Assembly: GCA_003168265.1 (NCBI GenBank)
Contig: PMSV01000019.1
Location: 248,001-312,000 of the forward strand
DNA: 64,000 nucleotides
Source of the DNA: Chitinophagaceae bacterium
GTDB lineage: Bacteria; Bacteroidota; Bacteroidia; Chitinophagales; Chitinophagaceae
Reading direction: 5' to 3'
In this document: in pieces, positions 34,996 through 44,384 of the stretch
How positions within the stretch are numbered: position 1 is the stretch's first letter
Layout: the number at the start of each line of letters is the position of its first letter
The notes under the pieces: model-generated
Told to the model about the DNA's origin: nothing
The model's input: only the letters and a program-made list of their open reading frames with translations
Database searches by the model: none
Position numbers and translations under genes: made by a program

Positions 34996-35505
34996 ATGTC
35001 TTTTTTTCAATTTATAATCCAAGATTGGAAGATTAATAAAGAGAACCCTAAAGGAAGAATTATTTTGTTTCTTTTCAGGGTGGCAAATTTTTGTTCTACG
35101 CGTAAAATCTATTATTACATTGGCTTCCCTTACCTGCTATTTTACAGGTTTCTTGTTGAATGGGTTTTTTGTATTGAAATCCCATGGAATGTAAAAATCG
35201 GTAAAAACCTTAGTTTGTTCCATGGACAGGCTTTGGTTATGAACGATCGGGTTGTCATTGGCGAGAATTGCACCCTGAGGCATTGCACTACGATAGGCAA
35301 TAAGCAATTGAAAAATGAAAGTTTCAGCAATTCTCCCGTAATCGGAAATAATGTTGATATAGGAAGCAATGTTTGTATCATCGGCAACATTCATATTGGA
35401 GACAATGTGAAAATCGGCTGTGGCGCTGTGGTGATCAAAAGTGTTCCCAATGATCATATTGCAGTCGGGAATCCGGCTGTTGAAAAAATGAAAAAAACAA
35501 GTTAA
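34996..35505 (+). CDS. hexapeptide-repeat acetyltransferase (CysE-like)
   Basis: At 169 residues. The C-terminal half is a left-handed beta-helix of hexapeptide repeats (VVIGENCTLRHCTTIG, VIGNNVDIGSNVCIIGNIHI, VKIGCGAVVIKSVPN), ending in AVGNPAVE, the serine-acetyltransferase signature. The N-terminal part has a YLLFYRFLVEWVFCIEIPW segment as in capsule-associated serine acetyltransferase-like enzymes. In such loci it usually O-acetylates a sugar of the repeat unit rather than making cysteine precursor. Confidence 0.87.
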   Translation: MSFFQFIIQDWKINKENPKGRIILFLFRVANFCSTRKIYYYIGFPYLLFYRFLVEWVFCIEIPWNVKIGKNLSLFHGQALVMNDRVVIGENCTLRHCTTIGNKQLKNESFSNSPVIGNNVDIGSNVCIIGNIHIGDNVKIGCGAVVIKSVPNDHIAVGNPAVEKMKKTS

Positions 35506-35534
35506 CTCACAAGAACAGTCTTTTACGCCAGAAT

Positions 35535-36296
35535 ATGCAAAGGGATCAATTAATCAATTTCGATCTTTCAATCGGGAGATACCCATCATTTATTACCACC
35601 ATAATTGATCTTGCAAAACAAAAAACTTCATCTAATGTATGCGTGGCTAACGTTCATATGTTTGTCGAAGCATATTTAGATGAAAGCTTTTGTAAGATTG
35701 TTAAAGAGGCAGATATTATAACCCCAGACGGAAAACCACTGACCTGGGGAATGCGTTTATTATATGGCATCAGGCAAGACAGGGTTGCGGGAAGTGATAT
35801 CTTACCTGACTTGTTGCAACAATCTGAAATGCAGAGCCTATCAGTATATTTTTATGGAGGTTCCCAAAAACTGTTAGATGAGACTTCTGAATTCCTGAAG
35901 AATAATCATCCAAATTTAAAAGTTGCTGGTTTATACAGCCCTCCATTCAGAGAATTAAATGAAGAGGAGAACTGGGACATTATATCCATGATAAATAATT
36001 CTGCCGCGCATATAGTTATGGTTGTTTTAGGCTGCCCAAAACAGGAAAAATGGATGGCCTCTATGAAAGGGAAAATCAATGCCGTGATGATAGGGATTGG
36101 AGGGGCGCTTCCTTTGATTGTAGGAACGCAAAAAAGGGCCCCCAGATGGATGCAAAACGCCGGGTTAGAATGGATGTTCAGGTTAGCAATAGAGCCCAGG
36201 CGGCTATTCAAGCGGTATGCAGTTACAAACTCACTTTATGTTTATATAGTCTTTAGGGAGTTCTTTCGCATCAGACTTCTGAATAGAGCAAATTGA
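35535..36296 (+). CDS. WecG/TagA/CpsF-family glycosyltransferase
   Basis: At 253 residues. GT26 family markers are seen in order: VCVANVHMFVEAY, ADIITPDGKPLTWGMRL, RVAGSDILPDLL, YFYGGSQKLLDET, HIVMVVLGCPKQEKWM and IGIGGALPLIVGTQKRAPRW, then GLEWMFRLAIEPRRLFKRY. Members add a ManNAc(A)-type or related sugar to the lipid-linked first sugar. It comes just before the initiating sugar transferase, so it probably adds the second residue of the repeat unit. Confidence 0.93.
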   Translation: MQRDQLINFDLSIGRYPSFITTIIDLAKQKTSSNVCVANVHMFVEAYLDESFCKIVKEADIITPDGKPLTWGMRLLYGIRQDRVAGSDILPDLLQQSEMQSLSVYFYGGSQKLLDETSEFLKNNHPNLKVAGLYSPPFRELNEEENWDIISMINNSAAHIVMVVLGCPKQEKWMASMKGKINAVMIGIGGALPLIVGTQKRAPRWMQNAGLEWMFRLAIEPRRLFKRYAVTNSLYVYIVFREFFRIRLLNRAN

Positions 36297-36353
36297 TTGT
36301 TTTCAATGTTCATCCTACTTGGGTTCGGTTTTAATAATCAAGAAATATAATGT

Positions 36354-37748
36354 ATGAATAAACGCTTCTTACTTTTGATGCAATTCAATCTGGTAGGGTT
36401 AGACCTTATTTCCCTAAACGTAATTTTTTGCTCGGCCTGCTATTATTTTCAGGATCACTTTATCAGAGGTTTATACTTTCAGTATGCATTCTTCATGTTG
36501 TATCTAAATATAGCATGGTTGGGCATTGCTTTAGTAATAAATGAATATAGCGAGAAAAATATAGCCTCATTTGAGCTTTTTTCAAAACGCTCAATGCATG
36601 CGTATGTCTATTTTCTTCTATTAGGCACTATCTATCTGTACTTCTCTCATCAATTTCTTATCTCAAGGAGGTTTACCATTGTTGTGCTTATGAGCTTCTT
36701 ATTCGCGTTGATGCTCAATCGTTTTTTATATCTCATTATATTCAATTATTTTAAAAAGAATGGCAGTATTTTAAACAAGGTTGTTATCATCGGTTATAAT
36801 AGTTTGTCTAAAAAATTAGTTGGCTATCTGGAAAGGGATTTCTCAAATAAAAGTATCGTCGGGTTTTGCGAGGAATCAGAAAATGTCAATGAACTATCTA
36901 ACTATCCTATTTTAGGCAATGTAGGCGATGCTCTTGCAATGTGTGAGCAATATGGCGCTTCAGAAATATATTCCACTATTGCTCCTGAACAGAATCCTGC
37001 TATTTATCGCCTCATCAATGATGCTGAGCTTAATTGCATACGTTTTAAAATCATTCCTGATATGAAAATATTTATTGCCAGGTTCGGCCAAATTGATTAT
37101 TTACATGAGATCCCAATAATCTCATTAAGGCATGAGCCGCTTGAGGATATTGGGAACAGGATTAAAAAAAGAGTGTTTGATGTTTTATTCAGTTCTTTTG
37201 TCATATTGTTCATCCTGAGTTGGTTGCTCCCGATTATTGCTTTGCTGATAAAGCTAAGTTCAAAGGGACCGGTCTTATTCGTCCAGAACAGATTAGGTCG
37301 GGATAATAAAGTATTTAAAATGTATAAATTCAGGACTCTGAAATTTGAAAGAGATGAAAATAAATTTAGACAGGTAATAAAAAATGATGATAGAGTATAT
37401 AAAATTGGGAAATTCCTGAGAAAAACAAGTTTAGATGAAATGCCTCAGTTTTTCAACGTGCTTACAGGGCAAATGAGCGTATGCGGCCCAAGGCCTCATC
37501 CTCTTGCCTTGAATGATGCCTATAAAAATATTGTTGATAGTTATTCAGTAAGACAATTTCTAAAACCTGGTATAACAGGCTGGGCTCAGGTAAATGGGTT
37601 CCGGGGGGAGATACAAAACACTTTGAAAATGAAAAAACGTATCGAATTTGATTTGTGGTATATGGAAAACTGGAGTTTGTGGTTTGATGTGAAAGTAATA
37701 TTTCTTACAGTATTTAAATTAGTCAAAGGGGATGAAAATGCATTCTAA
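36354..37748 (+). CDS. polyprenyl-phosphate sugar-1-phosphate transferase (WcaJ/PssY type)
   Basis: At 464 residues. Four N-terminal membrane helices are followed by a CoA-binding-like domain (VVIIGYNSLSKKLVGYLE) and a fifth helix. The C-terminal bacterial sugar transferase domain has KKRVFDVLFSS, LFVQNRLGRDNKVFKMYKFR, LRKTSLDEMPQFFNVL and MSVCGPRPHP. The catalytic region KPGITGWAQVNGFRGE is complete. It starts each repeat unit on undecaprenyl phosphate at the inner membrane. Confidence 0.95.
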   Translation: MNKRFLLLMQFNLVGLDLISLNVIFCSACYYFQDHFIRGLYFQYAFFMLYLNIAWLGIALVINEYSEKNIASFELFSKRSMHAYVYFLLLGTIYLYFSHQFLISRRFTIVVLMSFLFALMLNRFLYLIIFNYFKKNGSILNKVVIIGYNSLSKKLVGYLERDFSNKSIVGFCEESENVNELSNYPILGNVGDALAMCEQYGASEIYSTIAPEQNPAIYRLINDAELNCIRFKIIPDMKIFIARFGQIDYLHEIPIISLRHEPLEDIGNRIKKRVFDVLFSSFVILFILSWLLPIIALLIKLSSKGPVLFVQNRLGRDNKVFKMYKFRTLKFERDENKFRQVIKNDDRVYKIGKFLRKTSLDEMPQFFNVLTGQMSVCGPRPHPLALNDAYKNIVDSYSVRQFLKPGITGWAQVNGFRGEIQNTLKMKKRIEFDLWYMENWSLWFDVKVIFLTVFKLVKGDENAF

Positions 37749-37765
37749 AAAAATAAATTCAAGTG

Positions 37766-38902
37766 ATGGTTCCGGGTATTGAGAAAAAAATAATTGTTTG
37801 GATTACGCCTGATAATTTTCTGGATTGCGATTTTAATCCTACTTTATTTAATTCATTATTGGTTACGTATGAAATTAAATGGATTATTATATTGCCAAGG
37901 AGTGGAGGTTTTTTTGAAGAATCGGATTTTGAAGAGCTCAATAATTTGAAAGGATTAGAAATTCAATTTATTTACAGCTCATATCGCCAAAGAGATCCTC
38001 GTAGGTTATTTTTTTACTTTTCATTATACAGAAAAATATTTAATTCGCCACACGATTTATTATATCTTAGCTATGGTCCGGCTGATCCTTACGCCATTCC
38101 ATTCTTTTGGGCCTTGAATAAAAAGAAAACAATTTTTGCGGTTCACGAAGGGCATGTGAACGACAATTTTAAGTTCCCTTTTTTAAGCAAAATATTACTA
38201 AAAAGCACTTATCGGCATGTGCGTATTGTACACTTGTTTTCGTCTTTTGCGGCAAATGTTTTTCATCGGTATTATCCTAAAGCAGAAATTTTTATGATCA
38301 AAATGGCTTTAAAATCTTTCGGGCAAAGTAATTTACAGAAATGTTCAAAAACAGTTATATTCTTATCATTCGGGGTCATTAATTATGCAAAAAATATTGA
38401 CTTGCTGATTGAAGCTGCATGCAATATTTATGAACAAGGTCACAGAGGATTCAAAATCTCTATTAATGGTTCTTGCGATAACTGGGGTTTTTATCAATCC
38501 AAAATTCGTTATCCTGAAATTTTCATTTGCGATATCAGGAAGATCAAAAAATCCGAGATACCAGATTTGTTCGCCCAATGCCATTATTTAGTACAACCAT
38601 ATCGTTCCACTTCCCAAAGCGGGGTACTGAAAATTGCACTAAACTACAATGTGCCAATTATCGCTTCAGATTTACAAGGTTTTAAAGATGAAATTGAAGA
38701 AGGCGTAAATGGCTTCTTATTTAAAACAGGTGATGTTAAAGATTTAGAAAATATTTTAATCAAGAGATTAAGCGAACATGATAAAGAATATGATGCGTTA
38801 TTGGTAAGAATGAGTAATCATACACTTTTAAGACATTCTTTAGATAAGCTAAATTCTCAGTATTTGAAAATGTTTAAGGATGTAAACGATAAAAATATTT
38901 AA
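37766..38902 (+). CDS. glycosyltransferase, GT4-like
   Basis: It has 378 residues from ATG 37766 (a GTG at 37763 is possible), 17 bp after the sugar transferase. A GT-B fold is inferred from the C-terminal donor half: VIFLSFGVINYAKNIDLLIEA, YLVQPYRSTSQSGVLKIAL and ASDLQGFKDEIEEGVNGFLF, the last being the usual E-x7-E region in a weakened form. The N-terminal acceptor half (IIVWITPDNFLDCDFNPTLF) is unusual. Specificity cannot be told. Confidence 0.82.
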   Translation: MVPGIEKKIIVWITPDNFLDCDFNPTLFNSLLVTYEIKWIIILPRSGGFFEESDFEELNNLKGLEIQFIYSSYRQRDPRRLFFYFSLYRKIFNSPHDLLYLSYGPADPYAIPFFWALNKKKTIFAVHEGHVNDNFKFPFLSKILLKSTYRHVRIVHLFSSFAANVFHRYYPKAEIFMIKMALKSFGQSNLQKCSKTVIFLSFGVINYAKNIDLLIEAACNIYEQGHRGFKISINGSCDNWGFYQSKIRYPEIFICDIRKIKKSEIPDLFAQCHYLVQPYRSTSQSGVLKIALNYNVPIIASDLQGFKDEIEEGVNGFLFKTGDVKDLENILIKRLSEHDKEYDALLVRMSNHTLLRHSLDKLNSQYLKMFKDVNDKNI

Positions 38903-38985
38903 AAAAGGTGAATAATTTTTTTCAACTAAGCACATTTTAATAATTATCAATTTTCATCTTGGTTTAAAGCCATAATTTATTAAAG

Positions 38986-40014
38986 ATGTCAAAACTGAAG
39001 CTCGGTATTGTAAATAGCTCCTCCATAACAAAATCGTATGGAGGCGTTGCACCATTTATGAAAAACCTTGACCCTTTTCTAAAAGAATCGTTCGATATAA
39101 CTTATATAGTGCTTCCTGACTTTCTTCATAGCATTCAGTTTATCCCCAGGCGCCTGGTATTTTTTTTGTACATATTCGCGAAAAAAAGACAGCTAAAAAA
39201 ATTTGATGTGATCCTGTCGCACGTCCCTGAAGGGTCTTTTATAGTTTCCTTTGGAAGGGTCCCTTTTGTACACATATTCCATGGGAATTTTAATCCTATG
39301 TCACAATCCCATTATTGGTATGGCAAATACTTTACAAACGTGTTTAGATCCATGGAAAAAAGGATCATCAAAACGGCGGCGTTGAAGTATACCGTTGGAA
39401 ATGAACGACCTGGCATACCTAAAATCTATAACCCGATTTATCATAGCGTAAAAATAAAGAGTTGTGATTCACGAAGCGGGTTTATATTTTCGGGCCGGCT
39501 GGAGAAAATAAAGAACATTGATAAAATAATCAATGTATATGCAAAACTGAGTGCCGACATTCAGCATAATAACCCGCTATATATTGCAGGCATGGGAACC
39601 CAAGAAGCTGCATTGAAAGCACTTGCAGCATCACTATCTATATCCGGGAAAGTAATATTTCTAGGCAATTTGAACAATAAGGATCTGATCGAAGCTGATT
39701 CCTCAAAAAAAATACTCCTGATGGCATCTTCTCAAGAAGGATTTCCAATGGCGATTGCAGAAGCTTTTTCTTTAGGTGTGCCTGTAGTTGCAACAGATAC
39801 CGGTGATATTTCCAGATTCTTGAAAAACAATTATAATGGCTTTCTTTTACCAGTCTCATTTAGTAATGAAGAGTATATTAAATGTATTGAGGCCATACTT
39901 GATGACTATGAAAGTTTTTCAAAATATGCCTTGGATTCTTCTGCTGTTTTCAAATCTAATCGTGTTGCTCAAGATTTAATAATTGATATAAACAAGCTGA
40001 TTATAAAAAATTAA
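38986..40014 (+). CDS. glycosyltransferase family 4 protein
   Basis: At 342 residues. The N-terminal domain has a glycine-rich motif KSYGGVAPFMK and VPFVHIFHGNF. The C-terminal donor-binding domain has FIFSGRLEKIKNIDKIINVY, then VIFLGNL and LMASSQEGFPMAIAEAFSLG. The last carries the E-G-F-x3-x-x-E signature of GT4 enzymes, followed by VPVVATDTGD and NGFLLPV. It adds one sugar of the repeat unit; the donor is unknown. The next reading frame begins immediately at its stop but is broken (40014-40232). Confidence 0.9.
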   Translation: MSKLKLGIVNSSSITKSYGGVAPFMKNLDPFLKESFDITYIVLPDFLHSIQFIPRRLVFFLYIFAKKRQLKKFDVILSHVPEGSFIVSFGRVPFVHIFHGNFNPMSQSHYWYGKYFTNVFRSMEKRIIKTAALKYTVGNERPGIPKIYNPIYHSVKIKSCDSRSGFIFSGRLEKIKNIDKIINVYAKLSADIQHNNPLYIAGMGTQEAALKALAASLSISGKVIFLGNLNNKDLIEADSSKKILLMASSQEGFPMAIAEAFSLGVPVVATDTGDISRFLKNNYNGFLLPVSFSNEEYIKCIEAILDDYESFSKYALDSSAVFKSNRVAQDLIIDINKLIIKN

Positions 40015-40232
40015 AGGTACTCATTATACATAATCGGTATCAGAAGATTGGCGGGGAAGGCACCGTTTTTGAACAGGGATCCGAACTATTAAGCCAGACA
40101 GAAGAGGTAAAAACGTTGACCTTTTATAATTTACAGGGATGGAAGGGCGCAATACAGTTTTTTTTCTCTATATGGAATATATATTCCCATGCCATACTAT
40201 ATAGGCATTTAACGGAGATACCTGTTCCTTAG
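40014..40232 (+). pseudogene. N-terminal relic of another glycosyltransferase
   Basis: Read from AAG at 40014, 72 codons give KVLIIHNRYQKIGGEGTVFE, then SELLSQTEEVKTLTFYNLQG and a hydrophobic WKGAIQFFFSIWN, ending at TAG 40230-40232. This is the N-terminus of GT4 enzymes that open MKVLIIHNRYQxxGGE. The expected ATG is replaced by TTA (40011-40013), and everything after about residue 55 is lost; the tail to the TAG looks unrelated. There is no start codon in frame, so it is a dead fragment left by deletion or recombination between the two flanking glycosyltransferase genes. Confidence 0.8.
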
Positions 40233-40264
40233 AAGCGGATAATCTTTACCAAATAAATTGTTGA

Positions 40265-41389
40265 ATGAAAGTGATTGGCATAGATACGGCAACAATAATT
40301 CCGGGCAAAGGCGGCACAGGAGGAGGGATTTGGACATATGCCCAAAATATTCTCATAGCACTAGATAAGTTAATAGAGAATGAGTCTGATATACAGTTTA
40401 AAGCCTTTGTAAATAAATCTTTTGATCTTGAACTTAAGAATATTGAAATTATCCATACGGATTTAAACACAGAAACTTTGTTAAACCGGGTAAGGTACGT
40501 TCATTTCGTGCTTCCATCATTGTGTACAAAACATCACGTGAATGTATTGCATAAATTGGCTACAGAAGTTCCATTTTTTTACAGAGGGGATATGGTCGTG
40601 TCTATACATGATTTCATGAACGATTTTTATCTTGAAAAAGGTTACAATGGAAATAATGTCTTCCAGTTATTAAAGTCATATTATTTTAAGCAAGCAGAAA
40701 AACTTGCAATAAGGAAAAGCAAGCTCATTTTTACAAATTCTTTATCAACTAAGGATGAGTTAATAAGACGATATGGAAATAAAAATGCAATGGTTATTGC
40801 ATTGGGAAATTCAGTAAATGGAATATTAGTTCCCCGTCCGAAGAAAAAAACGAGTTGTTTTTATTGTATCGCAGGTTTTTATCCTCACAAAGGTCATATG
40901 AGAGTTATTGAACTATTTGAATTACTTGTTTCAAAATACAACCTCGATATAATGCTATATATCAGAGGTAATCCAAGTAATAATAAATATTACAATTTAA
41001 TATCGGATCGGGTACGGCAATCTTCCTGCAAAGAAAGAATTGTAATTGAGGATTACGTAAAACAGCATTCAATTTCTGAAATTTATTCCAATGCGGATTT
41101 AATGATCCTTTTAAGTGAGTATGAAGGATTCGGCCTTCCGGTAATAGAAGCTCAGGCTTTGGGCTTGCCGGTCATTTGTTCCGAGATTTCAGTTTTGAGG
41201 GAGGTAAGTGGCGGGTATGCGTGTTTTGTAGGCCCTGATAATCCAGAAAAGGCAGCAGGTATCGTATATGATTTTCTGCAAAATGATGAAATGATGAAAT
41301 CAAATGTCGCAAATGGTTTTGCAAATGCAAAACACTATCAATGGAGTAAAAATGCCGCGCAGCTTTTAAAAGCTTATAAATCATTATAA
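40265..41389 (+). CDS. glycosyltransferase family 4 protein
   Basis: At 374 residues. The N-terminal half has KGGTGGGIWTYAQNILIAL (the glycine-rich acceptor loop). FPTNSL-type positions appear as IFTNSLSTKDELIRRYG, as in mannosyltransferase-like GT4 enzymes. The C-terminal half has FYCIAGFYPHKGHMRVIELF, ADLMILLSEYEGFGLPVIEA (the E-G-F-G-x-P-x-x-E signature), ALGLPVICSEI and LREVSGGYACFVGPDNPE. It is the last glycosyltransferase of the locus; the sugar donor is unknown. Confidence 0.9.
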   Translation: MKVIGIDTATIIPGKGGTGGGIWTYAQNILIALDKLIENESDIQFKAFVNKSFDLELKNIEIIHTDLNTETLLNRVRYVHFVLPSLCTKHHVNVLHKLATEVPFFYRGDMVVSIHDFMNDFYLEKGYNGNNVFQLLKSYYFKQAEKLAIRKSKLIFTNSLSTKDELIRRYGNKNAMVIALGNSVNGILVPRPKKKTSCFYCIAGFYPHKGHMRVIELFELLVSKYNLDIMLYIRGNPSNNKYYNLISDRVRQSSCKERIVIEDYVKQHSISEIYSNADLMILLSEYEGFGLPVIEAQALGLPVICSEISVLREVSGGYACFVGPDNPEKAAGIVYDFLQNDEMMKSNVANGFANAKHYQWSKNAAQLLKAYKSL

Positions 41390-41440
41390 AAAAGGGAAAG
41401 AATAAAAAAATAGATACAAATGCCACTCATCTCATTTCAA

Positions 41441-42490
41441 ATGAAAACATCATTGCCCTTGTTGATGATAACCTCACTATTTATCATCGCGTGCAATAAA
41501 AAAAATAAATACCCTACAGTTACGACTTTTGCCGGCAGCGGATTTATGGGTTCGGCAGATGGCAGGGGTACTACAGCTTCTTTTGCAAACCTCATGGGAT
41601 TAGCTGTTGATGCAAATGGCAATGTATATGTAGCCGATTCGCATAATAACCTGATACGAAAGATAACCCCGGGCGGTATAGTGACAACACTTGCCGGCAG
41701 TGGCGCAGTTGGTTCAGCAGATGGAAAAGGGACAGCGGCTTCTTTTTTTAACCCCGTTGGAGTGGCTGTTGATAAAAATGGCAATATATATGTGGCGGAC
41801 ACACATAACAGCCTTGTCCGCAAGGTAACCCCGGATGGGGTAGTAACTACAATTGCAGGCAAGAGAACGGATAGCTCTATGAAAGCCACCGATGCCTTGT
41901 CAGTTAAGTTTGACAATCCTGCAGGAATTGCTGTTGATACAAATGGAAATGTATATGTAGCCGATTGGATGAATGAAGTAATTCGAAAAATAAGCCCGGA
42001 AGGAAAAGTAACCAATCTTGCAGGCAGCCTTGGAAATCCCGGCTCAAATGATGGAGTCGGCTCCTCTGCTTCATTTTATCTGCCATGGGGCGTTGCTCTC
42101 GATTCGGCCGCCAATATTTATATATGCGATTCCTACAATAATATGATCCGTAAAATCAGCCCTGAAGGTGTTGTAACAACGCTCGCAGGGAAAAAAGCTA
42201 AAGGCTCTGCAGATGGCATCGGAACAGCCGCTTCTTTTTTGCATCCGTCAGGTATTGCCGTAGACAAACAAGGTAATGTATATGTTGCAGACATGGGCAA
42301 TCACAAAATTCGTAAAATTAGCCCTGCTGGCCTTGTTACCACTTTTGCCGGGAACGGTATGCGCGGCTCCGCAAATGGCAGGGATACTGCAGCTTCTTTC
42401 TATAAGCCTTATGGGCTAGCGGTAGATAAAAATGGGATTATGTATGTCGCCGATTACCAAAACAACCTGGTTCGCAAAATAAATTTCTAA
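41441..42490 (+). CDS. NHL-repeat lipoprotein (six-bladed propeller)
   Basis: It has 349 residues from the ATG at 41441, which begins MKTSLPLLMITSLFIIAC (lipidated Cys18); an upstream ATG at 41420 adds seven residues that do not fit a signal. Six NHL repeats follow with the pattern TT-x-AGSG-x-x-GSADG ... ASF ... P-x-G-(I/V/L)-AVD-x-NGN-(V/I)-YVAD ... N-x-(I/V)RK(I/V)-x-PxG. This predicts a six-bladed beta-propeller, usually a binding scaffold on the cell surface. It follows the last glycosyltransferase by 51 bp and could be cotranscribed. Its job in polysaccharide handling is not known. Confidence 0.9.
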   Translation: MKTSLPLLMITSLFIIACNKKNKYPTVTTFAGSGFMGSADGRGTTASFANLMGLAVDANGNVYVADSHNNLIRKITPGGIVTTLAGSGAVGSADGKGTAASFFNPVGVAVDKNGNIYVADTHNSLVRKVTPDGVVTTIAGKRTDSSMKATDALSVKFDNPAGIAVDTNGNVYVADWMNEVIRKISPEGKVTNLAGSLGNPGSNDGVGSSASFYLPWGVALDSAANIYICDSYNNMIRKISPEGVVTTLAGKKAKGSADGIGTAASFLHPSGIAVDKQGNVYVADMGNHKIRKISPAGLVTTFAGNGMRGSANGRDTAASFYKPYGLAVDKNGIMYVADYQNNLVRKINF

Positions 42491-42628
42491 GCTTATAATT
42501 CACAAATATTTTCAACTAAAAACACATCAAAAGATAAATATTAAACATTTGATGGTAAATGGATGATCGTATAAATGCCCTGGTTGCAGCTTATGAAAAT
42601 TTAACTTAATTTTAAAATTGATTTTTGT

Positions 42629-44308
42629 ATGAAAAATAATCCTGCCCTACTTCTTTTATTGATCATAGTTTGCAACGGTTGCTCAAAGAAAGGGCCTGTA
42701 GCCAAAAGCTCAAAACAGACCAACCAAAATATCTCTGTCCTTACTCAACATAATGACAACACAAGGGCTGGCCTGAATAACAGGGAGACCATTCTCACAA
42801 TCAGTAATGTCAACTCTAGCCAATTCGGAAAATTATTTAGCCTGGCGGTTGATGACCAGGTTTATGCCCAACCGCTTGTCGTTGCGAATTTATTGATTGG
42901 TTCAGCCGCCCATAATGTTGTTTTTATTGCGACTGTCAATAATTCTGTCTATGCTTATGATGGGGATAATGGCAATCTATATTGGAATAAAAACTTTACC
43001 GTCTCGGGTATGAGGCCACCGAATTCAGGAGATATGTCCTCGGGATGGTGCACCCCATATACTGATTTTGCGCACAATATTGGTATAGTAGGCACCCCTG
43101 TTATTGATTCTGCCAACCAAACAATATTTTTTGTGGCCCGCAGCACCGATGGGACCAACTTTGTGCAGTACCTGCATGCAGTAAATATTGTCACTGGTAA
43201 TGAACAGCCCGGCAGCCCTGTGGTCATCAACGCCAGTATCAACGGCAGCGGCGATGGGAGTGTCAATAATGTAGTAAGCTTTGACCCCTTGCGAAATAAC
43301 CAACGCCAGGGCCTGACCCTTGTGAATGGGGTGGTATATATAACTTATGCCTCACATTGCGATTGGAACCCTTATCACGGATGGATTTTGGGATATAATG
43401 AACAAACACTGCAACAGGTGATTGTTTACAATGATACGCCCGATGGTGAAAATGGGGGCATATGGGAAAGCGGGATGGGGATGGCGGCTGATGCACAAGG
43501 CAATCTATATGTAACAACAGGGAACGGGACTGTTGGCCAAGGCAACTTGTATGATAGTTCAACTAACGGGACAGACGAAAATTACGCCAATCCTAACCCT
43601 ACAGAACTTATCGACCGTGGAGAAAGCGCTTTAAAACTTACTCCATCCGGTTCAACTTTGGTCATCGACAGCTATTTTACCCCAATGAATTATGTGAACC
43701 TGAACAATAGTGATCTGGATTATGGTGTGATGGGCACATTACTAATCCCAAACTCCAGCTATTATTTCACAGGTGCCAAAGACGGTAATTTATATTTATT
43801 GAATAAGGATAACATGGGCGGTTATTCATCATCTTCAAATTTTGTACAGCAAACTATTCCGCTAAATGTGACCTTGCATTGCCAGCCCTCCTATTATAAA
43901 GGGAGCAGCAATGAATTTGTGTATGTTTGGTCTGAAACTGACCAGTTGCGTGCATTTTTATTTAACCGAAGCAGCAATACTTTTGCAGCCAATCAGATTG
44001 TTTCAACAGATAATGGTCCGACAGGTGGTTGCGGAGCAGATCTGTCCGTTTCCTCTAACGGGGCTGTTGATTCAACTGGAATTCTCTGGGCAACTTATGC
44101 AGCAAACGGCGATGCGGGCTCCCAGATCAGCGCGGGTATATTAAGAGCATTTGTTGCTAATGACATCACTAAAGAGGTTTGGAATAGCAATATTAATGCA
44201 TCTGATGCGGTTGGTAATTATGCAAAATTCTCATCGCCGACGATTGCTAACGGTCATGTGTATCTTTCAACCTTTTCAAACCAGGTTGTGGTATACGGAC
44301 TTAAATAG
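42629..44308 (+). CDS. PQQ-like beta-propeller lipoprotein, right border of the polysaccharide locus
   Basis: At 559 residues with lipoprotein signal MKNNPALLLLLIIVCNGC (Cys18). It is a paralogue of the protein at 25960-27645 and nearly colinear with it: QHNDNTRAGLN, VDDQVYAQPLVVANL, VVFIATVNNSVYAYDGDNGN, RPPNSGDMSS, WESGMGMAADAQGNLY, GVMGTLLIPNSSYYFTG and AVGNYAKFSSPTIANGHVYL all recur with small changes. Together the pair brackets the polysaccharide genes, in opposite orientation and both pointing outward. Blade repeats and secretion suggest a surface scaffold; the ligand is unknown. Confidence 0.87.
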   Translation: MKNNPALLLLLIIVCNGCSKKGPVAKSSKQTNQNISVLTQHNDNTRAGLNNRETILTISNVNSSQFGKLFSLAVDDQVYAQPLVVANLLIGSAAHNVVFIATVNNSVYAYDGDNGNLYWNKNFTVSGMRPPNSGDMSSGWCTPYTDFAHNIGIVGTPVIDSANQTIFFVARSTDGTNFVQYLHAVNIVTGNEQPGSPVVINASINGSGDGSVNNVVSFDPLRNNQRQGLTLVNGVVYITYASHCDWNPYHGWILGYNEQTLQQVIVYNDTPDGENGGIWESGMGMAADAQGNLYVTTGNGTVGQGNLYDSSTNGTDENYANPNPTELIDRGESALKLTPSGSTLVIDSYFTPMNYVNLNNSDLDYGVMGTLLIPNSSYYFTGAKDGNLYLLNKDNMGGYSSSSNFVQQTIPLNVTLHCQPSYYKGSSNEFVYVWSETDQLRAFLFNRSSNTFAANQIVSTDNGPTGGCGADLSVSSNGAVDSTGILWATYAANGDAGSQISAGILRAFVANDITKEVWNSNINASDAVGNYAKFSSPTIANGHVYLSTFSNQVVVYGLK

Positions 44309-44384
44309 ATATTAATCACATTCAATAAACCGCGCTATCATTAAAGACATGGCGGGTATCTAAAGCAAAGGCCGGAACGGGAAT

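Noticed and set aside
41437-42015. 192-codon minus-strand open frame
   Set aside because: Its repeats only mirror the NHL repeats of the gene on the plus strand.
41520-42480. Regular DNA repetition that could suggest a tandem repeat or CRISPR array
   Set aside because: The period is that of ~55-residue NHL protein repeats, with diverged DNA and no identical repeat/spacer structure.
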